Part shown: positions 24,128 to 34,851 of the stretch, in pieces
Position numbering within the stretch: the first letter of the stretch is position 1
Layout: the number at the start of each line of letters is the position of its first letter
DNA from: Castanea sativa
Taxonomy: Eukaryota; Streptophyta; Magnoliopsida; Fagales; Fagaceae
Assembly: GCF_040712315.1 (NCBI RefSeq)
Contig: NC_134017.1
Coordinates: forward strand, 56,852,636-56,916,635
Reading direction: 5' to 3'
DNA: 64,000 nucleotides
The notes under the pieces: model-generated
What the model was told of the DNA's origin: nothing
The model's input: only the letters and a program-made list of their open reading frames with translations
Database searches by the model: none
Translations under genes and position numbers: made by a program

Positions 24128-26035
24128 ATGGCAGGCTTAGGCTCTCACCATGCAGAGTCACAAGGATCACAACCGGAAGATCATTTCGAACGTCTTGAAC
24201 ATCTTAGGGATCGTGAGGGAAGCGTCCATACAGAATACCCAGGGGCTAGCCATACTCAAGGAGGGGGTAGCACTACCCACGATGAGGGCTCTAAATCCAT
24301 TCAGAAGGAAATTAATCGTTTGAAGAGGAAGTTACGCCGTGCTAAACGTAAGGTTTCCCCGTCCTCATCTAGTTCTTCCTCAGAGAAGGATAGGGGAGTT
24401 GGCTACAGTTCAAGGTCATATTCCCCCACTAGCGCAACATCCTTCGGCGAGGAGGACGACCAATCAACTCGCAGACGTAAGAAGCTTCGTTCTAGGGGCT
24501 TAGGCAACGATACCATGAGTAGGGCGTTGCACCAACTCTCTAAATCTCCGTTTTCACGGAGGATTGAGAGGGGGAGGCTTCCCAGGAGGTTCACCCAGCC
24601 CACCTTTACCATCTATAATGGCCGGACTGATCCGGTGGAACACGTGAGTCACTTCAACCAAAGGATGGCAGTGCACTCTCATAACGAGACTTTGATGTGT
24701 AAAGTCTTCCCCTCCAGCTTGGGACCTGTGGCTATGAGATGGTTTAACGGTCTCAAATCGGGGTCTGTGGGCTCGTTTGGGGAGTTAACTAGGGCATTTG
24801 CTTCGCGGTTCATCACGTGTAGCAGAGTCCCTCGGCCATTGGATTCGTTGCTATCCATGGTCATGAAGGAAGGGGAGACACTGAAAGCATACTCCGACAG
24901 ATACTGGGAGATGTTTAATGAAATAGATGGCGACTTTGATGAGGTGGCGCTTAATACCTTTAAGGTAGGCCTCCCTACTGATCACGATCTAAGAAAGTCT
25001 TTGACGAAAAAGCCCGTCCGCAGCGTACGCCGTCTTATGGATCGTATTGATGAATATAAAAGGGTAGAGGAAGACCAGCAGCAAGGAAAAGGAAAGGAGA
25101 AGGTTATCCCGCAGGAGAGAAGGGATTTCAGGTCGGACAGATATCACAACAACAAGCCGAGGAGGGATTACTTCGGACAATCCGGCTCGGCAGCACCCCA
25201 GGCTGTAAATACTGTGTTCCGAGAACCAGTGCATCAGTTATTAGAAAAAGTTCGTAAAGAGCCCTTTTTCAGATGGCCCGGCAAGATGGCAGGGGACCCT
25301 GCGAGAAGAAATCAAAACCTTTTCTGTCAGTACCATCAGGATGTGGGCCATACTACTGAGAACTGTCGGACCCTGTGGAACCATCTGGAGCAGCTCGTCG
25401 GCGAGGGAAAGTTAAAGCAGCACTTGTGTCAGCCCACTGGGCAAGTAAGTCAAGTTGGTTCAAACAACCAGAGGAACAGTTCATCTCGGCCAGCATTGGG
25501 AACAATTAATGTTATCTTCGCTGCACCTGGTAGGACCGGTTCAGGTCCCACTAGGATTATGGCAGTTTCTCATCCGCAGGCCGAGGATGTAGGTAGCAGG
25601 CCGAAGAGATTAAAGAGCACTTTACCTGTCTTGGGTTTCTCCGAGGAGGATAAAGTAGGGACTATCCAGCCCCATGACGATGCTCTTGTGGTTACCCTTA
25701 GGATAGGGAATTATGATGTGAGAAGGGTGATGATAGATCAAGGCAGCGGTGCAGATATCATGTACCCTGATCTATTTAAAGGACTGAGGTTGGAGTTGGA
25801 AGATTTAACTCCTTATGATTCTCCACTTATAAGCTTTGAAGGAAGGGCCGTTGTGCCGAAGGGGCAGATCCGTTTACCCGTTCAAACCGGCTCAGAAACG
25901 GTTGAGGTAGATTTCATTGTGGTTGACGCGTACTCTCCATATACAGCCATCCTCGCCAGGCCATGGCTGCACGCTTTGGGAGCTGTCTCTTCTACCTTAC
26001 ATGTTAAAGTAAAATTCCACTGGGGAGCATGTTGA
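24128..26035 (+). CDS. gag-pro: Gag-protease polyprotein of Tat element 1
   Basis: The 635-residue frame opens 47 bases after the LTR. Residues 50-130 are a Ser/Arg-rich basic region. Residues 155-310 form the retrotransposon gag core, with the RWFNGL and FASRFI motifs. A zinc-knuckle variant C400-X2-H403-X4-H408-X4-C413 has His in place of the second Cys, a form also kept in element 2. The aspartic protease is at residues 515-620, with active site IDQGSGAD around Asp537 and a downstream ILARPWLHALG flap-like block. The product would build virus-like particles in the cytoplasm. The frame ends early through a frameshift near 26020: element 2 continues in frame for about 50 codons of further sequence. 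Confidence 0.93.
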   Translation: MAGLGSHHAESQGSQPEDHFERLEHLRDREGSVHTEYPGASHTQGGGSTTHDEGSKSIQKEINRLKRKLRRAKRKVSPSSSSSSSEKDRGVGYSSRSYSPTSATSFGEEDDQSTRRRKKLRSRGLGNDTMSRALHQLSKSPFSRRIERGRLPRRFTQPTFTIYNGRTDPVEHVSHFNQRMAVHSHNETLMCKVFPSSLGPVAMRWFNGLKSGSVGSFGELTRAFASRFITCSRVPRPLDSLLSMVMKEGETLKAYSDRYWEMFNEIDGDFDEVALNTFKVGLPTDHDLRKSLTKKPVRSVRRLMDRIDEYKRVEEDQQQGKGKEKVIPQERRDFRSDRYHNNKPRRDYFGQSGSAAPQAVNTVFREPVHQLLEKVRKEPFFRWPGKMAGDPARRNQNLFCQYHQDVGHTTENCRTLWNHLEQLVGEGKLKQHLCQPTGQVSQVGSNNQRNSSSRPALGTINVIFAAPGRTGSGPTRIMAVSHPQAEDVGSRPKRLKSTLPVLGFSEEDKVGTIQPHDDALVVTLRIGNYDVRRVMIDQGSGADIMYPDLFKGLRLELEDLTPYDSPLISFEGRAVVPKGQIRLPVQTGSETVEVDFIVVDAYSPYTAILARPWLHALGAVSSTLHVKVKFHWGAC

Positions 26036-26169
26036 GGAAATCCTCGGCAGCCTGTGTAGTTGCTAGGCAATGCATATCGGCTGCGGTGCTTCGTCAGTCA
26101 GAAATGGAGTCATCAACCTTGCCCATCCAGGAGTCATAGCAATTAACAGCTCCGGAGGCACCTGGAGCG

Positions 26170-26865
26170 ATGATAGAAGATGAGGCTGTTTGTGAGGAGT
26201 TAGAGAAGTTTGTAATAACCGATGATCCAGAGAGATTCTTCCAAGTTGGCATACGATTGCCACACCAAGAGAAGATGGATTTGTTGAAATTTCTGAAGGA
26301 TAATTTAGATGTCTTTGCATGGAACCCCTATGAGGCTCCAGGTGTAGATCCGAACTTTATTTGTCATCATTTAAATGTCAATCCGGCCATTGTTCCGAGG
26401 AGGCAGCCACCTCGGCGATCTTCCCGAGAACATTCTGAGGCTGTGAAGGAAGAGGTTCTTAAACTCAAAAGGGCGGGGGCTATCAAAGAAGTTTTCTACC
26501 CTGAATGGTTGGCTCATACTGTTGTCGTTAAGAAGAAGAACGGCAAGTGGAGAGTATGTGTGGACTTTACTGATCTGAACAAGGCATGTCCTAAAGATTC
26601 GTTCCCAATGCCACGGATTAATCAACTGGTAGATGCTACTGTCGGACATCCTCGGATGAGTTTTTTGGATGCCTTCCAGGGTTACCATCAAATTCCCTTG
26701 GCGTTAGAAGATCAGGAGAAGACTGCTTTCATTACACCAACCGGGAACTATCATTATAAGGTCATGCCATTTGGGTTAAAAAATGCGGGGGCTACTTACC
26801 AAAGAATGATGACCCGAATGTTTGAGCAAAGAATCGGGGAAAAATATAGAAGTATACGTGGATGA
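26170..26865 (+). CDS. pol: Reverse transcriptase N-terminal part, element 1
   Basis: This 231-residue frame carries the first half of RT: the fingers and palm, the EWLAHTVVVKKKNGKWR block near residues 113-129, the first catalytic Asp in FLDAFQGYHQI, and the PFGLKNAGATYQ block. It is in a different frame from gag-protease and from the rest of pol. The sequence passes into the +1 frame at about 26838-26845 (GGGGAAAAA), just before the YVDD active site. The initiator Met is only the first in the frame; translation normally continues from gag. The shift is most simply an inactivating one-base insertion, since element 2 reads through here. Confidence 0.9.
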   Translation: MIEDEAVCEELEKFVITDDPERFFQVGIRLPHQEKMDLLKFLKDNLDVFAWNPYEAPGVDPNFICHHLNVNPAIVPRRQPPRRSSREHSEAVKEEVLKLKRAGAIKEVFYPEWLAHTVVVKKKNGKWRVCVDFTDLNKACPKDSFPMPRINQLVDATVGHPRMSFLDAFQGYHQIPLALEDQEKTAFITPTGNYHYKVMPFGLKNAGATYQRMMTRMFEQRIGEKYRSIRG

Positions 26866-29455
26866 TATGGTGGTGAAGAGTAAGACGGTACCTTCGCACA
26901 TGACAGATTTGGCCGACACCTTCCAGATGCTGAGGAAGTATAAGTTGCGCCTTAACGCCTCCAAGTGTTCTTTTGGCGTGGGATCTAGAAAGTTCCTAGG
27001 ATATATGATCACTCATAGGGGCATAGAGGTGAACCCAGTGCAGGTTAAGGCTATTCAGAATTTGCAGCCGCCTCGGAACCCAAAAGAGATTCAAAAATTG
27101 ACCGGAATGATTGCTGCGCTGAATAGATTTATTTCTCGGTCAGCTGACCGGTGCCGTCCTTTCTTTCAGTTGTTGAACAAGTGGAAAGGGTTTCAATGGA
27201 CCGAAGATTGTGAGTCAGCTTTCCAACAGCTTAAGCAATATCTTTCTCGCCCGCCCATCTTATCTCGTCCTGAGGTGGACGAGGTTTTATTCGCTTATTT
27301 GGCCGTGGCTGTTCATGCGGTGAGTTTAGTCCTTATAAGGAATGAAAATGGAGTGCAGAGACCAATTTACTACGTTAGTAAGTCCTTGAATGAGGCCGAG
27401 GTGCGCTATTTGCCCTTGGAAAAAGCGCTTCTGGCAGTAGTCCACGCCACGCGCAAACTTCCTCACTATTTTCAGTCTCATACTGTGGTTGTTTTGACCC
27501 AGTTGCCTCTCAAGGCTGTGTTGCGTAGTGCTGATTATTCTGGCAAGGTGGCAAAATGGGGAACCATTTTAGGAGCCTTTGATGTTAAATACAAGCCTCG
27601 CACTTCGGTGAAGGGGCAGGTCCTCGCTGATTTGGTGGCAGAGTTTACTGAACCATTGTTAGAAGAAACTTCAAAGGAAGCACACATGGGTGAAAAATCA
27701 GTTGGTGTGATCACAGCCGTATCGCCCTCGGCTTGGAAAGTTTATGTGGATGGGGCTGCTAATCATAAAGGGTCTGGGGTTGGACTTGTTCTAATGTCCC
27801 CTGAAGGGATTGTCTTTGAAAAATCTTTGAAATTGGCCTTCTCGGCTACTAATAATGAGGCTGAGTATGAAGTAGTCTTGGTAGGCATGCGAATGGTACA
27901 TAAGATGGGTGGCAAGGAAATCCATGTGTTCTCGGACTCTCTGTTAGTGGTCGGCCAAGTCATGGGGACCATGGAGGCTAGAGACCCCAGAATGCAGGAC
28001 TATTTGGCCCAGGTTAAACGTCAGCAAGCTGAATTCGACTCTTTTGCCTTAGCTCATGTCTCTAGGAGTGGAAACACTCATGCAGATTCCGTGGCTACAT
28101 TGGCCACATCCTCGGCTCAAGGTCTACCAAGGGTTATTCTCGTTGAGGATCTGGTAGAACCTTCTCTTGTAACTGCTAATGCACCTCGCATCCATCTAAT
28201 AAGGCCTGGTCCTAGCTGGATGGATTCGATCATATCTTTTCTTAAAAATGACATCCTTCCTGAAGACAAGGTCGAAGCAGAAAAGGTACGTCGAAAGGCG
28301 CCGCGTTTCTGGTTGTCCGAGGACCAGAAGTTATACAAACGATCCTTTTCAGGACCGTATTTGTTGTGTGTACACCCTGAATCAACAGAATCATTGCTGG
28401 AGGAATTGCATGAAGGAATTTGTGGGAGTCACACTGGGGGAAGGTCCTTAGCCCATAGAGCCCTGACTCAGGGTTATTGGTGGCCTAATATGCAGAGGGA
28501 GGCTCAGGACTATGCCAGAAAATGTGATCAATGTCAGAGATTCGCCCCTAATATCCACCAACCTGGAGGGGTTCTTAACCCTCTCTCCAGCCCTTGGCCT
28601 TTCGCGCAATGGGGCTTGGACATTGTAGGGCCATTTTCGAGAGCTGCTAGAAACAAAAGATGGCTGCTCGTAGGGACAGACTACTTCACGAAATGGGTTG
28701 AAGCTGAGCCCTTAGCCAATATCCGAGATGTTGATTCCAAGAAGTTTATATGGAAGAATATTGTTACTAGATTTGGTATACCGCATACACTTATCTCGGA
28801 CAATGGCGTTCAATTTGACAGCAACGCCTTTAGGCAGTACTGTGGTGACATGGGCATCATAAATAGATACTCTACCCCAGCTTATCCTCGAGGAAATGGA
28901 CAGGCCGAGGCCGTTAACAAGGTCATAGTCAACGGGCTCAAGAAGAGGTTGGATGATGCGAAAGGCAGATGGGTAGAAGAGCTCCCTCATGTCCTGTGGA
29001 CGTATCGGACCACTCCGCGCAGGTCCACTGGAGAAACGCCATTCTCTATGACTTACGGAGCTGAGGCGGTGATACCATTGGAGTCTGGTTTTCCTACTCT
29101 AAAGACAAGTTCTTTTAGTCCAGAGAATAACGAGGAACTTCTAGAGAGAGATCTTGATTTACTTGAAGAACGGCGTGAGGCAGCTATGGTCCAAATGGCT
29201 TATTATCAGCAGAAGCTAAAACAAGGACATGATGCCCACGTGAAGCTAAGGCCACTTGCGCCTGGTGATCTTGTATTAAGGAAAGTTGTAGGCACTTCTA
29301 AGAACCCAGCATGGGGTAAGCTAGGACCTAACTGGGAAGGCCCCTATCGCATTGTTTCAATAGCAGGCATAGGGTCGTATAGGCTAGCTGACCTGGATGA
29401 ACGAGTTGTACCACGTCCATGGAATGTAAATAATCTTAGAAGGTATTATTATTAA
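26822..29455 (+). CDS. pol: RT C-terminal part, RNase H, second RNase H and integrase, element 1
   Basis: Residues 9-20 hold the RT active site EVYVDDMVVKSK. The connecting RNase H follows at about residues 120-275. A second RNase H lies at about 305-430, with acidic residues in VYVDGAANH (Asp310), NNEAEYE (Glu346), VFSDSLLV (Asp372) and HADSVA (Asp422). Integrase begins near 515 with an HHCC zinc finger (ending RKCDQCQ), then the DDE core in GLDIVGPF, LISDNGVQFD and GNGQAEAVNK. A C-terminal domain ends with WNVNNLRRYYY. Two RNase H domains in one pol identify the Tat lineage. Apart from the frameshift at its start, this stretch is uninterrupted. Confidence 0.94.
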   Translation: MSKESGKNIEVYVDDMVVKSKTVPSHMTDLADTFQMLRKYKLRLNASKCSFGVGSRKFLGYMITHRGIEVNPVQVKAIQNLQPPRNPKEIQKLTGMIAALNRFISRSADRCRPFFQLLNKWKGFQWTEDCESAFQQLKQYLSRPPILSRPEVDEVLFAYLAVAVHAVSLVLIRNENGVQRPIYYVSKSLNEAEVRYLPLEKALLAVVHATRKLPHYFQSHTVVVLTQLPLKAVLRSADYSGKVAKWGTILGAFDVKYKPRTSVKGQVLADLVAEFTEPLLEETSKEAHMGEKSVGVITAVSPSAWKVYVDGAANHKGSGVGLVLMSPEGIVFEKSLKLAFSATNNEAEYEVVLVGMRMVHKMGGKEIHVFSDSLLVVGQVMGTMEARDPRMQDYLAQVKRQQAEFDSFALAHVSRSGNTHADSVATLATSSAQGLPRVILVEDLVEPSLVTANAPRIHLIRPGPSWMDSIISFLKNDILPEDKVEAEKVRRKAPRFWLSEDQKLYKRSFSGPYLLCVHPESTESLLEELHEGICGSHTGGRSLAHRALTQGYWWPNMQREAQDYARKCDQCQRFAPNIHQPGGVLNPLSSPWPFAQWGLDIVGPFSRAARNKRWLLVGTDYFTKWVEAEPLANIRDVDSKKFIWKNIVTRFGIPHTLISDNGVQFDSNAFRQYCGDMGIINRYSTPAYPRGNGQAEAVNKVIVNGLKKRLDDAKGRWVEELPHVLWTYRTTPRRSTGETPFSMTYGAEAVIPLESGFPTLKTSSFSPENNEELLERDLDLLEERREAAMVQMAYYQQKLKQGHDAHVKLRPLAPGDLVLRKVVGTSKNPAWGKLGPNWEGPYRIVSIAGIGSYRLADLDERVVPRPWNVNNLRRYYY

Positions 29456-29510
29456 TCAAATAAGCTTTTGTCAATTAATGTTTCAAAGTTATGGCTAGCT
29501 CTCGTATTTG

Positions 29511-30510
29511 AAGTTACAATTTTTAAGAATCAAACAGAAACTTGGTTAAGTGTAGTCCTCGGACCACAAACCTTGTGGAAATTGATGTCTTGTCATTTGT
29601 TAAACAGAACCTTAGTTATGCCGGGTCTTCGGACCTCCTACTTTGGGAAAATTAACATTTGAAGTTACAATTTTTAAAAAATCAAACAGAAACTTGGTTA
29701 AGTGTAGTCCTCGGACCACAAACCTTGTGAAAATTGATGTCTTGTCATTTGTTAAACAGAACCTTAGTTATGCCGGGTCTTCGGACCTCCTACTTTGGGA
29801 AAATTAACATTTGAAGTTACAATTTTTAAGAATCAAACAGAAACTTGGTTAAGTGTAGTCCTCGGACCACAAACCTTGTGGAAATTGATGTCTTGTCATT
29901 TGTTAAACAGAACCTTAGTTATGCCGGGTCTTCGGACCTCCTACTTTGGGAAAATTAACATTTGAAGTTACAATTTTTAAGAATCAAACAGAAACTTGGT
30001 TAAGTGTAGTCCTCGGACCACAAACCTTGTGGAAATTGATGTCTTGTCATTTGTTAAACAGAACCTTAGTTATGCCGGGTCTTCGGACCTCCTACTTTGG
30101 GAAAATTAACATTTGAAGTTACAATTTTTAAGAATCAAACAGAAACTTGGTTAAGTGTAGTCCTCGGACCACAAACCTTGTGGAAATTGATGTCTTGTCA
30201 TTTGTTAAACAGAACCTTAGTTATGCCGGGTCTTCGGACCTCCTACTTTGGGAAAATTAACATTTGAAGTTACAATTTTTAAGAATCAAACAGAAACTTG
30301 GTTAAGTGCAGTCCTCGGACCACAAACCTTGTGGAAATTGATGTCTTGTCATTTGTTAAACAGAACCTTAGTTATGCCGGGTCTTCGGACCTCCTGCTTT
30401 GGGAAAATTAACATTTGAAGTTACAATTTTTAAGAATCAAACAGAAACTTGGTTAAGTGCAGTCCTCGGACCACAAACCTTGTGGAAATTGATGTCTTAT
30501 CGTTTACAGT
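29511..30510 (+). repeat. 151-bp tandem repeat array in 3' region, element 1
   Basis: Units begin at 29511, 29662, 29814, 29965, 30116, 30267 and 30418, so the period is 151 with a single 152. Units are almost identical. Each contains two copies of a short near-palindrome (TCCTCGGACC and TCTTCGGACC). Element 2 has the same unit with the same period. The array lies just after integrase, where Tat elements are known to carry variable tandem repeats that can seed satellites. It has no coding capacity. Confidence 0.95.
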
Positions 30511-31058
30511 TACAATCTTGAAGAATCAAACGAAAGATTGCTTAAGATTTATCTTCGGACTATGACTTTGATTTAACTTAACTTCTGATTGTGTCTGGAT
30601 GTTAATACGTTACTGTTTATTAAACTTGGACCTTAAGTTTTATATCTCCAAGTGTTAAGCAATTTTGTGTAAGGAATGGTCCTCGAATCTTACATCCTAC
30701 TAGAAACAGTGTTATGCATTGTAAGGGCTTAATCATTATATGAAGTCCTTTTTCCTTTTTAATCAAGGCATTGTTCAAACGTATTAACTATGTCACCTTA
30801 TATTAAATCTTTAGTAATAAACGCATGATTATGTGGAAGTTATGATTGTGCAATCCTTGGAGTTAGATTTTTATACTCTGAGAAACTTTTGATATGACTT
30901 AATGGGAAACTTTTGTGATAAGTACAAAAAAAAGAGTAAAGTAGAAACAGAGACAATCCAAGTGAAAAGTAAACGAAATCGTTCTTCATTAATCAATTGA
31001 GTATGCATTACATATAATTCAAAAAAAAAATGGAAAAAGAGAAGCCCTAAGCTAAGTC
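30511..31058 (+). other. Spacer between repeat array and antisense gene, element 1
   Basis: No gene is seen. It probably holds the 3' end of the antisense transcript, whose stop codon is at 31059, and decayed repeat-like sequence near 30511-30560. Confidence 0.5.
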
Positions 31059-33594
31059 CTAAGCTGTTGGAGGAGGATCTTGCTGAGAGGTACTAGTGCC
31101 CTCGGTCTTTCTCAACTCAAGCTCAAAAGGAGTCATAATCTGCTTTCCTTTATCCACTGTCATTGTTGAAAGGACGATGGGTTCCACTGTCTGGCTCAAG
31201 TCCTTCTCTGCATTCACTCCTCCTTCCTTCTCTTTATTGGAACCAGAAGGTTCTGTAGGATCGGGAATTTGCTGTGGGACCATCGGAGGTAAAGCAGGAA
31301 GAGTCGTCTCAGGGGTAGGAGCAGCAACAGGAGCCTCTTCAATCTCCTGTATTTCTAGGGGAAGCCAAACGTTCTCGGACTTCCTCAAATCCGAAGATTG
31401 GGGAACTCCTGCTACGTTTAAAGCTTCCCCCCATACTTTTTGACAGTATTCGCGGCATAAAGCCGCGAACTCCTCTGTCAGCTGCTCCTCGGTGGTTGCT
31501 ACCCCTTCATCGAAACTGGCCTGCTTGGCAGCTTGAAGAGAGAGTTGGAAGGAGCTGGCTTCTTCCTTCATCAGCGCCAGTTGCTTCTTCAGATCCGAGC
31601 ACTCCCTTTGAGCTTGGGAGAGCTCTTCATCTCTTTCACGAAGGAGCTTGCGCTGTCCTTCTATCTGGGTCTTCATAGTCTTCAAGTTTGACTCGACCCC
31701 ATTTTTCTCTCTCCTCAGCTCTGCTACCTCCGAGGTCAGCTTCTCATTCTCGGCAAGGGCTGTGCCCAAGGACTTCTCAGTCTCCAACCTTATTTCGAGC
31801 TCAGTTCTGGCTACTTTCCGAGTGTCTTCAATAAGCTTTTCAGCTACAAAGACCTCCTGAATAGCCTGTAACAAAGTACGATGGAGTTAACAGCTATAAA
31901 TATTATTAAAAGTGGAATCTTCCTAAAAAAGGAGAAAAACTTACCAGCGCTAAGTCTCTTTTTAGAGAGAGAAATAGTTGTGGCTGGCCCATCTTCTCCA
32001 AGGTCTCCATGTCCTTGGGCAGCAGAAGAGGACGTTCCAAGACCTCGGCCAGGTGGTGGGCGTGGCCTTGTTGAACCGCCCTTATACTGGACTGGCAGGA
32101 GATAGGAGCGCCGTCCAGCCTTAGATCGGGGGACCAAGTGGTCGGTGCTCGGCGCACTATAGCCTCATCCCTGATTTCCCCGAGTTCAACTGAACGGGCT
32201 CTGCCCTTGCCCTTGTCCGGCTTCTGCTGCTGGGCCGGTGGGAGTTGTTGGCGTGGTTTCTTGGGGTCTTTATTAGTCGTCCCATCATTATCCCCCTTCC
32301 TCTTCTTCTTGGGATCCTCGGCTAGCAGTTTGGGCTCAGCTGGAGGAGGAGGAGGAGGTAAAGCTGGGGGAACTTGGGACGTCCCCGTTTTCTTCTTCTC
32401 TGCAACTTTGGCAGCCCTGTTGGTGAGGAGACCCTCCATTCGTCCCATGTCTTCTCCTACGTCGTCTTCGGGAAGGGCAACCACAAACCCAGCAATTCCA
32501 GAGGTCTCGGTGGCTTCTTCTTCCTCGTCGGAAAGTACCACAAACTGGTTCCCGCGAGGTCTCTCGGTGTCTTCGAGGTGGAATTGGTCTATCTCGTCGT
32601 CAAGTGTGTGTGAAGAAGACACCTGCTCTTCTGGAACGACAGTTGTTTGTGAGTGCACGGCGAGTGGGACTGCTGCTATCGGCCGGTTGTACAAAATAGT
32701 GTTAGGAGCGTCCGGGAGGTCACGGTCGTCCAAAAAATGGCGCCGAGCTTCGTTGATCCTCTTCCGTCTTCGGTCGCCTGCAATAATGGCGTCCTCTATC
32801 TCTTGGAAGTCTTTGGAAAAGGGAGTGTATCCGAGGATGAGGTGAGCAGCCCGGAGTTGTAAGTCTTCGCTAACGAACACCTCGGAGCGAAGTACTCGGT
32901 TTAGATCGGCAACGTTACAGTGACTCAAACGAGGACGCACGTGCTGCTTATCTGCAAAAAAGACGTCAAAACAAACAAACCTGATTAGATTCACACAAAT
33001 ATTTAACAAGTTTAAGTAAATACAAATACGCATTTTTGTGTGTGTGTTAGGAGAAGTTGTGTTGTGGGGAGATTAATCCTACGGCGTCGCACCTGGATCT
33101 CTCCACTGAACTGGGCAGTGGAAGCCATCGTGCCAGTTCCCAGACACGATCAAGTAGTCGTCCTTCATGCCTTTGTTTGATTTGGGCAGACAGGAGATTA
33201 GCCTAACGGTGCTGGACCGAGATTTCATGTAATAACCTACCTTAGAGAGTTTGTGGGACTCATATAGGAACACGACATCGTGCCATGTGAGGTTTAAACC
33301 CATCTGCTCGTTTAGAGCATCTACACTACCTAGAACTCTAAAAACGTTTGGAAGGCATTGGTCGGGGCACAACCGGTGGTTGCGAAGATACTCCCTCATT
33401 ACGGGTTTCATTGGAAGGGTCATCCCACCCTCTATGAAGGCTATCATAGGGATGATAACCTCTTCCTCTTTCCTAGAACCGGCCACGGCTGTTGCCGGGC
33501 AGTATTCTAGCCCTACGTCACTGGGAATATGGTATTTAGCTCTAAAGCCCTCCATCCCAGCGGCGGTATCAACTAGACACTTGAATTTTCCCAT
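31059..33594 (-). CDS. Antisense extra gene of Tat element 1, three exons
   Basis: Exons are 33594-33093 (502 bp), 32951-31945 (1007 bp) and 31865-31059 (807 bp). They total 2316 bp, a clean 771-residue frame. Splice sites are CAG/GTGCGA...TTTGCAG and CTG/GTAAGT...TTACAG; the introns are 141 and 79 bp. Exon 1 plus the start of exon 2 resemble the plant 'putative gypsy type transposon' domain (EGGMTLPM, LCPDQ, SNKGMKDDYLIVSGNW). The middle is acidic and proline-rich, with a nuclear localisation motif PKKKRK and a basic KGKGRARS stretch. Exon 3 is a coiled coil of about 130 residues (ENEKLTSEVAELRREKNGV), then a Pro/Thr-rich tail. Element 2 preserves the layout. The biochemical role is unknown; a nuclear, oligomeric protein is inferred. 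Confidence 0.88.
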
Positions 33595-34090
33595 TACAGA
33601 AAGACGATTGACTAAACTTTAAAAGGGAGAGTGTTTGTATTGGTAGCCGAGGACAAATATCGAGGAGAAAAGGTTAAGAATAGGAGCAAGAACTTACAAG
33701 GTTGAAGGTGTGCAAATCTCCACGGTTTTCTGCAAAGTAAGGTATGATGGCTGATGTCTTGATGGGATTACCCCCTGAGGAATTAAATGAAGGCGCGGGT
33801 TCCCGAAGCGTCACGACGTGCGAAAAGGCGGCCTCGAAATTATGTCTGTCCCGCCTAAAATTTCGTGGAGTAATGAGAACCGTTGGATGCCCATCTCACC
33901 GTTGAACGTGGGAGACAAAGAGTAACTTACAGTAATAAATGCGCGCGTTTTCGAAAATAAAACCGCCAAGTGTCATCTTCTGGGACGCGAAACAATTTCC
34001 ACACGTGCCATCACTTATAAAGTGTGTAGAGCAGGTTCTCGTCGGATCAAAACCCTATTTTTCTCCTCGGACGTTGAAAATTAGAGTTTT
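33595..34090 (-). promoter_or_regulatory. Probable promoter and leader of the antisense gene, element 1
   Basis: This non-coding stretch is strongly conserved with 36220-36709 of element 2 in the same position relative to the antisense gene. Shared blocks include CCACGTGTGG (a G-box core), AACGCGCGCATTTAT, TTCAACGGTGAGATG and ATTTCGAGGCCGC. On the minus strand a TATA-like CTTTATAAG lies near 34015. Conservation exceeds that of the adjacent LTRs, which supports a regulatory role. A GTAAGT near 33692 could begin a leader intron, but no acceptor was settled. Confidence 0.65.
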
Positions 34091-34100
34091 GAGGGGCTAT
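34091..34100 (+). other. Polypurine tract of element 1
   Basis: GAGGGGCTAT directly precedes the 3' LTR, and element 2 has the same sequence on its own strand. It would prime plus-strand DNA synthesis. Confidence 0.75.
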
Positions 34101-34851
34101 TGTGGGGGGGTAAAAAGATCCTGATGGGAACATGGGCCTTTTGGGCCGTGTTAAGGAGGGCCGACCTGACCCTGGGTTTAGAAGTTGTTAATACTATGGG
34201 TCGGCCCATGCGCCGAGGATCCGAGGACCCAGCCGAGGGTGAACTTACCCTCGGGTGAGCACCGAAGAACTCGGGATTTCATAGTAAAGGTTAGGGGATG
34301 GCACAGTTAAGGCCAATGGTTAAAAGGGGGAAACCCTAGAATGCCCCAGAAGCACCGGTGTTGAAGAAATGTCAAAGATAAAGGCTGCTACCTCCACATT
34401 AAAGACCCTGCACCTACCACCCTGGCCGCATTAATGGGGAGGTGACACTTGAACAGTGGAAGGGAAACTTCTAGTTACTGTTCAAAGGCACTAAGAAAAG
34501 AAATATCTAGGCTAAGGGAGGAGTTGGGGCAACACGTGTAGAAAGTATTAAAAAGAAGAGTATTTAAGGGAGGACCTAGAACAGAAAGAAGGAGGACTTT
34601 TTGTAACCTAACAAGAAAAAAGACAAAGAGAGAGAGATAATATAAGAACAGCTCTCGGCTTACGTCCGAGGAGACCTATTTGCATTACTCCTTGCTGTTT
34701 CCAAATACTGGCAATCTTTAGTTTGTCATTTAATCTTCACTCACTTCTAACCTGGGTTTCAAGCCCACTCTCTACAAATTTTTATTGTTTAAGGCTCATT
34801 GGGCCTGAGCCCATAACTATTCTTGGGTCCAGGTGCAATTGTGCACTTACA
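34101..34851 (+). repeat. 3' LTR of Tat element 1
   Basis: It pairs with 23331-24081. Differences noticed are one G-run indel and an A/C at the start, a G/A near 34593, an A-run indel near 34616, T/C near 34760 and G/A near 34819. Confidence 0.95.

Larger units (their letters stand above)
23331..34851 (+). mobile_element. Tat-lineage Ty3/gypsy retrotransposon, element 1
   Basis: The order is 5' LTR, primer-binding site, gag-protease, RT, RNase H, second RNase H, integrase, 151-bp tandem array, antisense gene, polypurine tract, 3' LTR. Integrase after RT places it in Ty3/gypsy. A second plant-type RNase H and a long 3' region with tandem repeats and an extra gene are hallmarks of the Tat lineage (Ogre/Retand-like). 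The LTRs differ at about four substitutions and two single-base indels in 751 bases, so insertion is recent. Nevertheless pol carries frameshifts, so this copy is probably not autonomous. The left target flank is intact D3 DNA. The right flank is abnormal (see 34852-34972). Confidence 0.95.

Noticed and set aside
29511..30510. Regular repeats as a possible CRISPR array
   Set aside because: Units are contiguous 151-bp tandem repeats without variable spacers, inside a plant retrotransposon.
32138..32845. 235-codon plus-strand frame opposite the antisense gene
   Set aside because: Mirror of exon 2; Ser-rich low-complexity product, not conserved as a frame in element 2.
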